DNA from: Bacteriovoracaceae bacterium UBA1018
GTDB lineage: Bacteria; Bdellovibrionota; UBA1018
Direction: 5' to 3'
Length of the DNA: 10,637 nt
Assembly (NCBI GenBank): GCA_002291495.1
Contig: DBAE01000115.1
Coordinates: 1-10,637 of the forward strand
Below are positions 1 through 5,216 of the stretch, piece by piece. The first letter of the stretch is position 1, and each line of letters opens with the position of its first letter. The notes under the pieces are model-generated. The model searched no databases, had not been told where the DNA came from, and saw only the letters and a program-made list of their open reading frames with translations. The position numbers and the translations under genes were made by a program.

Positions 1-329
1 CCTATAGGGTGGGTAAACCACTCGCTGGTCGCGCCGTTGGCCAAGCGCTAAGACGCAATCCGTTTCCAGTTTTGGTGCCTTGTCATCGTGTTGTATCTGG
101 AAAAAGTCTCGGTGGATTTATGGGAGTAAAAAACCCCGACGAGATCGAGTTGCAACTAAAAAGCTGGCTCATAGAGCTCGAAACCAGTTATCAGAGTCCA
201 CTTTTTTCTTTCGTTCCGCGAGGGGCTCATATCCATCCATTATTAGACGCGTTGGGTACTGCCGCTTCCAGGGCTCCCGCCGAGTCATCAACTCCGCAAT
301 TGCTTCCATTATTTCATGGTCTATCGTGA
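1..329 (+). CDS. O6-alkylguanine-DNA alkyltransferase (Ogt/MGMT family), C-terminal part
   Basis: The gene enters from the left edge; the reading frame begins at base 3 and gives 108 residues up to TGA at 327-329. The fragment reads [28 protein letters not shown] and then a GGFMG segment. These are the DNA-binding helix (RAVGQAL with the Arg finger), the PCHRV active site and the C-terminal loop of this family. The Cys of PCHRV is the residue that irreversibly takes the alkyl group from O6-alkylguanine, and its presence argues against an alkyltransferase-like protein that lacks the Cys. Family members normally end soon after the WL-LE helix. Here about 45 further residues follow, rich in Pro, Leu and Ala, which I do not recognise. 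The gene overlaps the next one by 14 bases. The N-terminal part lies outside the window, so the exact subfamily cannot be named. Confidence 0.9.
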   Translation, partial: YRVGKPLAGRAVGQALRRNPFPVLVPCHRVVSGKSLGGFMGVKNPDEIELQLKSWLIELETSYQSPLFSFVPRGAHIHPLLDALGTAASRAPAESSTPQLLPLFHGLS

Positions 330-1560
330 CACTTCGGCTCGACCGAGTATTAGTCAAGGTCTAGGGCTAGTTCTATGCTTGGCTCTCTGTGTACTCGGAT
401 CTATTTGGGCGTTCAAACGTGGTGGACACGATTTTAATGTGTTTTTCGAAGCCTGGCGCCTAGTTTGGAATGATAAGAGTCATGACATCTATCGCGCAAC
501 ACCAGATCGCTTTTTGTATGCTCCGGGTTTTGCTTGGATCTTTTCTCCATTAGCAGCCCTTCCGGTCAAAGTTGCACTCGGAGTTTGGTGTTTTCTTAAA
601 GCTGCGTTGCTCTTCTTAACTCTTCGTTTCTTGCATCAACTCTTTCAAGGTACCGCATCAGATTCGGCAATTCGAGCCGGTGTCCTATGGTCGATTGTGT
701 TTCTGGCTCGACCGGTGCTCATCGATTTTCAGTATGGCCAAGTTAATCTACCCATACTCTTTACCTGTGTCTGGGCATTAGCCACTTTGCTGCGAGATGA
801 AAAGGGCAATGCGATAGTCCTCGTCTCGTGGACTATACTGGCTATCTCGGCATGGACTAAATTAATGCCGCTTCCGCTTTTACTCCTTCCGTGGGTGTCG
901 CGTGGCTCAGAAAAGCTCAAATATGCCAGGATCGGAAGCATATCGGGATCCATCTTAATTTTGGTTTTACCCTTTGTTTTTGAAGGCGTCGATGGAGCCC
1001 ATTTTTACTCTCAGTGGCGCCAGGCGCTTATTGATCGAGGACTCCCCATGGAGTCTCACAACCAAAGTTTTGCGGCAGTTTTACATCATTATTTGAGCGG
1101 TCAACTGACACACATTATTTCGCAGGGATCTCAATGGGTGCCTCTCGGAGGGAAACTTCTCGAACCCAAAACACTTCAGTTTTTAATCTTAAGTTGGAGT
1201 TTTGCTTGGCTTGGAGTGTTGGTGGGATGGATCTTAGGGGGTCCGATTCATAAAAAGGCGCAGTGGAGTGTACTGATGATAGCATTGCTCATCATACCTT
1301 CTCACCTTGTTTGGAAACCCTACTTCATCTTCGGTATTCCTCTCGCAGCTTTTGTATTGATGAGTTTTTTTGCAGAATCTCGTTTTCAGTTTAACAAAGT
1401 GACGTTCGGCCTACTTGTGTTGATCTTCTCGATGATCAACTTGTCGGGTTTCGATTTTGTTGGAAATTACTGGGCTGGCAGACTTGAAGCAGCCTCGATC
1501 TTCTTGATCGCGCATCTAATGATGTATCATTGGGTGCTTTCCCGTACTCACAAATTATAA
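316..1560 (+). CDS. GT87 (DUF2029) family polyprenol-phosphate-dependent mannosyltransferase, membrane protein
   Basis: A 414-residue hydrophobic protein with about ten membrane segments (for example 14-33, 85-108, 121-135, 143-160, 166-193, 207-222, 290-309, 317-330, 336-352, 362-378). The first periplasmic loop has [12 protein letters not shown] (D39 is the likely GT-C catalytic Asp), followed by IY near 58-59 and [18 protein letters not shown] (66-83). Other marks of the family are FQYGQVN (138-144), [14 protein letters not shown] (180-193), SHNQS (247-251) and SHLVWK (329-334). GT87 enzymes transfer mannose or related sugars from a lipid carrier to envelope glycolipids on the outer face of the inner membrane; the acceptor here is unknown. 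The ATG lies inside the end of the alkyltransferase gene and has no clear ribosome binding site, so translational coupling is likely. The stop is 2 bases from the stop of convergent mltG, and no terminator is visible. Confidence 0.85.
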   Translation: MVYRDTSARPSISQGLGLVLCLALCVLGSIWAFKRGGHDFNVFFEAWRLVWNDKSHDIYRATPDRFLYAPGFAWIFSPLAALPVKVALGVWCFLKAALLFLTLRFLHQLFQGTASDSAIRAGVLWSIVFLARPVLIDFQYGQVNLPILFTCVWALATLLRDEKGNAIVLVSWTILAISAWTKLMPLPLLLLPWVSRGSEKLKYARIGSISGSILILVLPFVFEGVDGAHFYSQWRQALIDRGLPMESHNQSFAAVLHHYLSGQLTHIISQGSQWVPLGGKLLEPKTLQFLILSWSFAWLGVLVGWILGGPIHKKAQWSVLMIALLIIPSHLVWKPYFIFGIPLAAFVLMSFFAESRFQFNKVTFGLLVLIFSMINLSGFDFVGNYWAGRLEAASIFLIAHLMMYHWVLSRTHKL

Positions 1561-1562
1561 AT

Positions 1563-2672
1563 CTATTTCCCAACAGCGCCCGCGGCACCCGCAGGACTTT
1601 GTTTGCCAAGATTTCTCCAGCTCTTTCCTTGACGTGCTTTTGGATCGATTTGATAACGCTTAACTGCCGCTACATGTTCTTCATAGGTCTTAGTAAACTC
1701 ATGTGTGCCATCATTATGAGATACGAAAAATAAAAACTCTGTTTCGGCAGGATTCAATGCTGCTTGGATTGCTTCACGCCCAGGATTGCTAATCGGTCCA
1801 ATTGGGAGAGCAGGAATCATGTAAGTATTATAAGGATTTGCGGTTAATAAATCAGACTTGCGAATATTGCCCGTGTAATTACTCCACATTCCGTAGATCG
1901 TTGTTGGATCGCTCTGAAGTCTCATTTTTTTACGAAGTCGATTATAGAACACAGAAGCAATGACAGGTCTCTCGCTCCCCGCGCCGGTTTCTTTTTCGAC
2001 CATTGAAGCAAGAGTGATCAGCTCATTACGCTTCATCCCGATTTGAGTAGCTCGTGTTTTTTCTGCTTCTCCCCAGACACTATGAAATCGCTTAACCATC
2101 TTTTTGATGATGTCGACTTGAGTCGCCTTTTTGCTGAAGAGATAGGTATCAGGAAAAAGGTATCCTTCAAGAGTGAGTGGTTGAGGAGCGTCGAATCCTA
2201 ACTTCGAAATAAAATCAGCGTCTCTGCAAAGAGCTAAGAAGTCCTTCTTAGTTCCAAATCCTTTTTGTTCAACTCGCGTCGCAATTTCATACATGTTTTC
2301 GCCTTCACGTACGGTGATAGGAAAACCTAGACTTATGCCGCTTGTGATCACGTCAAATATCTTTTTAGGACTCATTGTTGGGGATAGCCCGTATTCTCCT
2401 GCCTTAATCTTTCCCCAGCTTCGATTCACTTTGCCCCACCAAATAAACAGCGTCGCATCACTAATAAGACGCTGCTGTTGGAGAGCAGCGGCAATCTCTT
2501 GAGGTGTCTGGCCTCTTCGCACTTCGAATACAGTCATCTCAGGAGTTGGCGTAATAGAGGCTGAAATAAAGGGTCGAGTACCAAACTGAATAAAGGCTCC
2601 GACCTGTAAGAGAAGAAACGCTGATGCTGCAAGAACAACTAAAACTCCAAACCATTTTCCCAAGGATGACAT
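1563..2672 (-). CDS. mltG: Endolytic murein transglycosylase MltG (YceG-like)
   Basis: A 369-residue protein with one N-terminal membrane anchor (about 7-28), a LysM-like domain (about 47-110, FEVRRGQTPQEIA and IKAGEY) and the YceG/MltG catalytic domain (about 115-340). Family hallmarks are LEGYLFPDTYLF (168-179), LASMVEKETG (221-230) with E226 corresponding to the catalytic Glu region of E. coli MltG, ASVFYNRL (239-246), MRLQSDPTTIYG (250-261) and NPYNTYMIPALPIGPISNPG (279-298). MltG cuts nascent glycan strands near the inner membrane and is thought to set glycan length. The family match is clear over the full length. A short Ala/Gly-rich tail follows residue 350. The ATG at 2672 places the anchor right at the N-terminus, so the start is convincing although no Shine-Dalgarno sequence precedes it. 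Confidence 0.96.
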   Translation of the reverse strand: MSSLGKWFGVLVVLAASAFLLLQVGAFIQFGTRPFISASITPTPEMTVFEVRRGQTPQEIAAALQQQRLISDATLFIWWGKVNRSWGKIKAGEYGLSPTMSPKKIFDVITSGISLGFPITVREGENMYEIATRVEQKGFGTKKDFLALCRDADFISKLGFDAPQPLTLEGYLFPDTYLFSKKATQVDIIKKMVKRFHSVWGEAEKTRATQIGMKRNELITLASMVEKETGAGSERPVIASVFYNRLRKKMRLQSDPTTIYGMWSNYTGNIRKSDLLTANPYNTYMIPALPIGPISNPGREAIQAALNPAETEFLFFVSHNDGTHEFTKTYEEHVAAVKRYQIDPKARQGKSWRNLGKQSPAGAAGAVGK

Positions 2673-2680
2673 AGTACTTT

Positions 2681-2710
2681 ATTGTATCGAGCGTTGGAGC
2701 CGCAGTTCAA
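2681..2710 (-). promoter_or_regulatory. Sigma-70 type promoter of mltG
   Basis: Read on the minus strand, TTGAAC (2710-2705) and TACAAT (2686-2681) are separated by 18 bases. They match TTGACA and TATAAT at 4 and 5 of 6 positions. Only 8 bases separate the -10 box from the mltG ATG at 2672, so the transcript would start 1-3 bases before the ATG or at it. Confidence 0.55.
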
Positions 2711-2806
2711 TACAATTTCCGAAAAATACCATGGTGCCATTTTGCTTAGGTGACTGCGTCCGTTTCATACATCTCAGATATTATTAGCTTTTTTTATGAA
2801 ACTCCG

Positions 2807-2821
2807 TGGCACAAATCTCGC
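2807..2821 (+). promoter_or_regulatory. Candidate sigma-54 (-24/-12) promoter of the secreted protein gene
   Basis: TGGCAC (2807-2812), five bases, then TCGC (2818-2821). The GG at 2808-2809 and the GC at 2820-2821 have the exact -24/-12 spacing. The only deviation from TGGCAC-N5-TTGC is one C in the -12 element. The predicted start of transcription is near 2832, leaving a leader of about 27 bases with AGGAG at 2847-2851 before ATG 2859. This also argues against the upstream in-frame ATG at 2796, which lies before the promoter. Confidence 0.5.
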
Positions 2822-2846
2822 TCATTCCTACTGCGGGTGGCTAAGT

Positions 2847-2851
2847 AGGAG
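2847..2851 (+). promoter_or_regulatory. Ribosome binding site that fixes the start at 2859
   Basis: AGGAG lies 7 bases before ATG 2859. The upstream in-frame ATG at 2796 has only a T-run before it and would add 21 residues ahead of a signal peptide. The internal start is therefore preferred. Confidence 0.75.
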
Positions 2852-2858
2852 TAAGAGT

Positions 2859-3452
2859 ATGCGTATTAATAAGTGGTTACTATGTGTTTTAACCGGGTGT
2901 CTCTTTTTTGGCGCTTATAAAAAAGCCTATGCTTCGGAGTTTGATTATTGTCTAAGCGCTTTAACTGAATATCGTTCGAGTCAGCAGCTCAGCTGTAATG
3001 TGATCTTTGAAAGATTTAATCAGGCGGCGCTACAAAATACTTCATTCTATTCTTCAGCCGAAGGTTGTGTAGCAGGTGCAATTACTCGAGGCGTGGTTCA
3101 GGCAGCTCGTAACTTCGGCGTGGGCATCCCAGTTTGGATCATTGCTGGCGGTTTTTCTATTGTAGATAACTCGATTAAAGATGCCCGCTATACTCGTGCT
3201 CAAGTATTTCAAGGAAGAAACAATCTAGAGTTGTTAAACCAGACGAAAAACCGATTTCTCATGCGGGTTAAGCAGAATATCCGGCGAGAAAATAACTCAA
3301 TAAGCATTGATGATGATTACTTGATCGAACTCATAAGTCAGGCCCTAAATGAAGGCATCGAATCTGGCAAATTGTGTAAAAACAATCGACCTTTAGGTCC
3401 TGCGAAAATCAGAGACTACCTTGTCCAGACCACCAAAAACTTCATTAAATAA
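2859..3452 (+). CDS. Secreted protein of unknown function with four cysteines
   Basis: I do not recognise this gene. With ATG 2859 it encodes 197 residues. The N-terminus is a signal peptide (MRINKWLLCVLTGCLFFGAY...), with a likely signal peptidase I cut after KKAYA at residue 25. LTGC at 11-14 resembles a lipobox but sits very early with a short hydrophobic stretch, so a lipoprotein is possible but less likely. The mature part has four Cys (31, 46, 70, 173), an even number that would suit two disulfides in the periplasm. It also has a glycine-rich hydrophobic stretch at 86-102 (FGVGIPVWIIAGGFSIV) and a charged, largely helical C-terminal half. The gene stands alone, divergent from mltG and upstream of the rho leader. 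Promoter evidence points to sigma-54, which implies control by an activator protein. The reading frame, RBS and signal peptide make it a real gene. Confidence 0.8.
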   Translation: MRINKWLLCVLTGCLFFGAYKKAYASEFDYCLSALTEYRSSQQLSCNVIFERFNQAALQNTSFYSSAEGCVAGAITRGVVQAARNFGVGIPVWIIAGGFSIVDNSIKDARYTRAQVFQGRNNLELLNQTKNRFLMRVKQNIRRENNSISIDDDYLIELISQALNEGIESGKLCKNNRPLGPAKIRDYLVQTTKNFIK

Positions 3453-3573
3453 GAATTATGCTTTGGCCAGAAGGGATTAGGGCGCTCAAGGCATTTTTCC
3501 CTTTGACTGACTGAAAGGATTTTGTTAACCGGTTGAGACGTCTGTTACAGGATTGTCTGTTATCGAACTCCCA

Positions 3574-3590
3574 GCCCTAAGGTCTAGGGC
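3574..3590 (+). promoter_or_regulatory. Hairpin covering a Shine-Dalgarno in the rho leader
   Basis: GCCCTA (3574-3579) and TAGGGC (3585-3590) form a perfect 6-bp stem with the 5-base loop AGGTC. The right arm contains AGGG (3586-3589), which lies 6 bases before the ATG at 3596. Folding would hide that ribosome binding site. No T-run follows, so it is not a terminator. Confidence 0.5.
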
Positions 3591-3595
3591 AACTC

Positions 3596-3640
3596 ATGAA
3601 TACAACCCCGATTGAAAGTGGAAGATTCGAAACATCCTAA
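3596..3640 (+). CDS. Possible 14-residue rho leader peptide
   Basis: ATG 3596 to TAA 3638-3640 encodes MNTTPIESGRFETS. AGGG at 3586-3589 stands at good spacing before the ATG but is inside the stem of the hairpin just upstream. E. coli rho also has a short leader peptide (RhoL), but there is no sequence likeness to claim here. A reading frame this short arises easily by chance; the case rests on its position and RBS. It would couple ribosome movement to the downstream palindromes and CA-rich stretch. Confidence 0.3.
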   Translation: MNTTPIESGRFETS

Positions 3641-3649
3641 AACCTGAGA

Positions 3650-3681
3650 CTTAATATTAAGCCGCTCAAGTCAGATCTGAC
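3650..3681 (+). repeat. Two perfect 12-base palindromes in the rho leader
   Basis: CTTAATATTAAG (3650-3661) and GTCAGATCTGAC (3670-3681) are each exact palindromes. Their centres are 20 bases apart, about two helical turns. As DNA they could be dimer-binding sites; as RNA each could form a 4-bp stem with a 4-base loop. They differ from one another in sequence, which speaks against two copies of one operator. Confidence 0.55.
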
Positions 3682-3737
3682 AAAACCTCAACAAGACATC
3701 AGTAATCAATAAGTAAGTTAGTATAGAAGTTTAGAAA

Positions 3738-3763
3738 CAAAGACCAAAGACCAAAGCAAAGAC
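3738..3763 (+). repeat. CAAAGAC heptamer repeat before the rho RBS
   Basis: CAAAGAC occurs at 3738-3744 and 3745-3751, is partial (CAAAG) at 3752-3756 and complete again at 3757-3763. The stretch has no internal pairing potential and ends just before the GAGGA ribosome binding site, so it would be single-stranded in the mRNA. Confidence 0.6.
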
Positions 3764-3774
3764 AGAGGAACGGA

Positions 3775-5022
3775 ATGCATCTTCGAGAACTTAAGGAAAA
3801 GAAAATCGGTGACCTAGTAGAAATGGGTAAAGAACTCGGCCTCGAAAATGCCGGGGGGATGAGAAAGCAAGATCTCATTTTTGCTGTTCTACAGAAAAAG
3901 GCAGAGAAAGATGAACACATTTACGCTGATGGCGTTCTTGAGTGTTTACCAGACGGTTTCGGATTTCTAAGAGCTCCAGATTATAACTATCTTCCAGGTC
4001 CAGACGATGTTTATGTTTCGCCATCTCAAATTCGCCGATTTGGATTAAGAACCGGCGATACTGTAAGCGGTTCTGTCCGCGCTCCTAAAGAAGGCGAAAG
4101 ATACTTCGCACTTCTCAAAGTTGAGCAAGTCAATTTCCAAACTCCAGAGATGAATGCTGAGAAAGTTCTCTTTGATAACTTGACCCCGCTTTATCCAAAC
4201 AAACGTATCGCTCTCGAGTATCAACCTAATAATTACAGCACTCGTATCATCGACATGATGGTTCCACTTGGCAAAGGTCAACGTTGTTTGATCGTTGCTC
4301 CTCCTCGCGCTGGTAAAACCGTCTTGATGCAAGACATCGCCAATGCCATCACCACTAATAATCCAGAGATCAAACTCATTGTTCTCTTGATCGATGAGCG
4401 TCCTGAAGAAGTCACCGACATGCAACGTTCTGTAAAGGGCGAAGTTGTTAGCTCTACTTTCGATGAGCAAGCTTCCCGCCACGTTCAAGTTGCAGAAATG
4501 GTTATTGAGAAAGCAAAGCGCCTTGTCGAAAACAAATACGACGTCGTGATCTTGCTGGATTCGATCACCCGTTTGGCGCGTGCTTACAACTCGGTAGTTC
4601 CTCCATCTGGAAAGATTCTCTCAGGCGGTGTGGACTCTAACGCGCTTCACAAACCAAAACGTTTCTTCGGAGCAGCTCGTAACATCGAAGAAGGTGGATC
4701 TCTTACGATCATCGCAACTTCCTTGATCGAAACTGGCTCTCGTATGGACGAAGTTATTTTCGAAGAGTTTAAAGGAACTGGTAACTCCGAGATTCACTTG
4801 GATCGCAAGCTCATGGAAAAACGTATTTTCCCATGCTTGGACATCAACAAGTCTGCAACTCGTAAAGAAGAAAACCTTATTCCAAAAGACACTCTCAACC
4901 GCCTTTGGATCTTGCGCAAAGTCCTGCATCCAATGAACACCATGGATGCAATGGAATTCTTGCTCGATAAGGTGGCGCATACAAAAACGAATGAAGAGTT
5001 CATCAAGAACATGTCCAGTTAG
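3775..5022 (+). CDS. rho: Transcription termination factor Rho
   Basis: 415 residues, close to the 419 of E. coli Rho, and complete. The N-terminal Rho_N helical domain spans about 1-45. The cold-shock-like primary RNA-binding domain spans about 47-120, with the RNP1 motif DGFGFLR at 60-66. The RecA-type motor follows: Walker A APPRAGKT (175-182, K181), the catalytic-Glu region LIDERPEEV (205-213), Walker [11 protein letters not shown] (257-266, D262), the Q-loop region [21 protein letters not shown] (283-303) and GTGNSE (334-339). The hexamer loads on unstructured C-rich RNA and translocates 5' to 3' to release RNA polymerase. ATG 3775 has GAGGA 5 bases upstream. No insertion domain is present. 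It is likely transcribed alone, with a long leader and an intrinsic terminator at 5182-5216. rpmE, a frequent neighbour, does not follow. Confidence 0.99.
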   Translation: MHLRELKEKKIGDLVEMGKELGLENAGGMRKQDLIFAVLQKKAEKDEHIYADGVLECLPDGFGFLRAPDYNYLPGPDDVYVSPSQIRRFGLRTGDTVSGSVRAPKEGERYFALLKVEQVNFQTPEMNAEKVLFDNLTPLYPNKRIALEYQPNNYSTRIIDMMVPLGKGQRCLIVAPPRAGKTVLMQDIANAITTNNPEIKLIVLLIDERPEEVTDMQRSVKGEVVSSTFDEQASRHVQVAEMVIEKAKRLVENKYDVVILLDSITRLARAYNSVVPPSGKILSGGVDSNALHKPKRFFGAARNIEEGGSLTIIATSLIETGSRMDEVIFEEFKGTGNSEIHLDRKLMEKRIFPCLDINKSATRKEENLIPKDTLNRLWILRKVLHPMNTMDAMEFLLDKVAHTKTNEEFIKNMSS

Positions 5023-5056
5023 CTTCAAATCCGTGTCGCTATACTTCTTCATCCTT

Positions 5057-5106
5057 GTCGGTCCTCCTGCAACGCACTTCAATGTGCGTTTTAGTCGGAA
5101 CCTCCT
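5057..5106 (+). other. Structured element in the rho 3' region: hairpin between two GTCGG/CCTCCT repeats
   Basis: AACGCAC (5071-5077) and GTGCGTT (5084-5090) form a 7-bp stem with a 6-base loop. The run TTTTA after it is a weak U-tract, so it might act as a minor terminator. On both sides lies an imperfect direct repeat: GTCGG-T-CCTCCT (5057-5068) and GTCGG-AA-CCTCCT (5094-5106). GGCTTCATC is also repeated (5108-5116, 5162-5170). The whole stretch 5023-5181 has no convincing gene. The arrangement could be a dispersed repeat or an RNA element. Confidence 0.4.
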
Positions 5107-5174
5107 CGGCTTCATCGTCTAGCTCGCGGCTTTTCGCTAACGTTTTCAAGATATGGCGCTAGGCTTCATCAAAT

Positions 5175-5216
5175 AAAAAAAGGTTCTCTGGAAGTTCTCC
5201 AGAGAACCTTTTTTTT
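5175..5216. terminator. Bidirectional intrinsic terminator between rho and the lipoprotein gene
   Basis: GGTTCTCTGGA (5182-5192) pairs perfectly with TCCAGAGAACC (5198-5208), an 11-bp stem with loop AGTTC. Seven A (5175-5181) precede it and eight T (5209-5216) follow, so it works for rho on the plus strand and for the lipoprotein gene on the minus strand. Confidence 0.95.

Larger units (their letters stand above)
3453..3774 (+). promoter_or_regulatory. Long structured leader region of rho
   Basis: These 322 bases between the secreted protein gene and rho hold no long reading frame. They contain a weak stem (AAGGGA 3471-3476 with TCCCTT 3498-3503), an 8-base palindrome AACCGGTT (3527-3534), a hairpin with a short reading frame after it, two 12-base palindromes, a CAAAGAC repeat and the rho RBS (GAGGA, 3765-3769, 5 bases before the ATG). 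Possible -35 boxes are TTGACT (3503-3508) and TTGAGA (3533-3538), but neither has a good -10 partner, so I do not place the promoter. From about 3680 to 3770 the sequence is rich in A and C with few G, as expected of a Rho-loading (rut-like) stretch. Rho autoregulation through its leader is known in E. coli; its presence here is inferred. Confidence 0.5.

Noticed and set aside
169..357. 62-residue minus-strand frame opposite the alkyltransferase tail
   Set aside because: Low-complexity charged translation, no RBS or partner gene; both plus-strand genes here are better supported.
2779..2784. TATTAT as a sigma-70 -10 box for the secreted protein gene
   Set aside because: No -35 box at 15-19 bases; the -24/-12 element downstream is the better match. 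It could still act weakly.
2796..2858. Upstream in-frame ATG of the secreted protein gene
   Set aside because: No RBS, would add 21 residues before a clear signal peptide, and lies upstream of the likely promoter.
3471..3503. AAGGGA/TCCCTT stem after the secreted protein gene as terminator
   Set aside because: Only 6 bp with a 21-base loop, and no T-run after it.
3458..3514. 18-codon frame starting 5 bases after the secreted protein gene (MLWPEGIRALKAFFPLTD)
   Set aside because: No convincing ribosome binding site and no structure linked to its ATG; weaker than the frame at 3596.
4045..4488. 147-residue open frame on the minus strand inside rho
   Set aside because: Wholly antisense to rho residues that include the Walker A motif; no RBS and no recognisable protein.
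4621..5115. 164-residue open frame on the minus strand across the end of rho
   Set aside because: It is antisense to the highly conserved rho motor domain and its translation shows no domain or signal; it reflects rho codon use.
5023..5181. Remnant of rpmE after rho
   Set aside because: No frame in this stretch shows L31 features such as the Cys pairs or the usual N-terminus.
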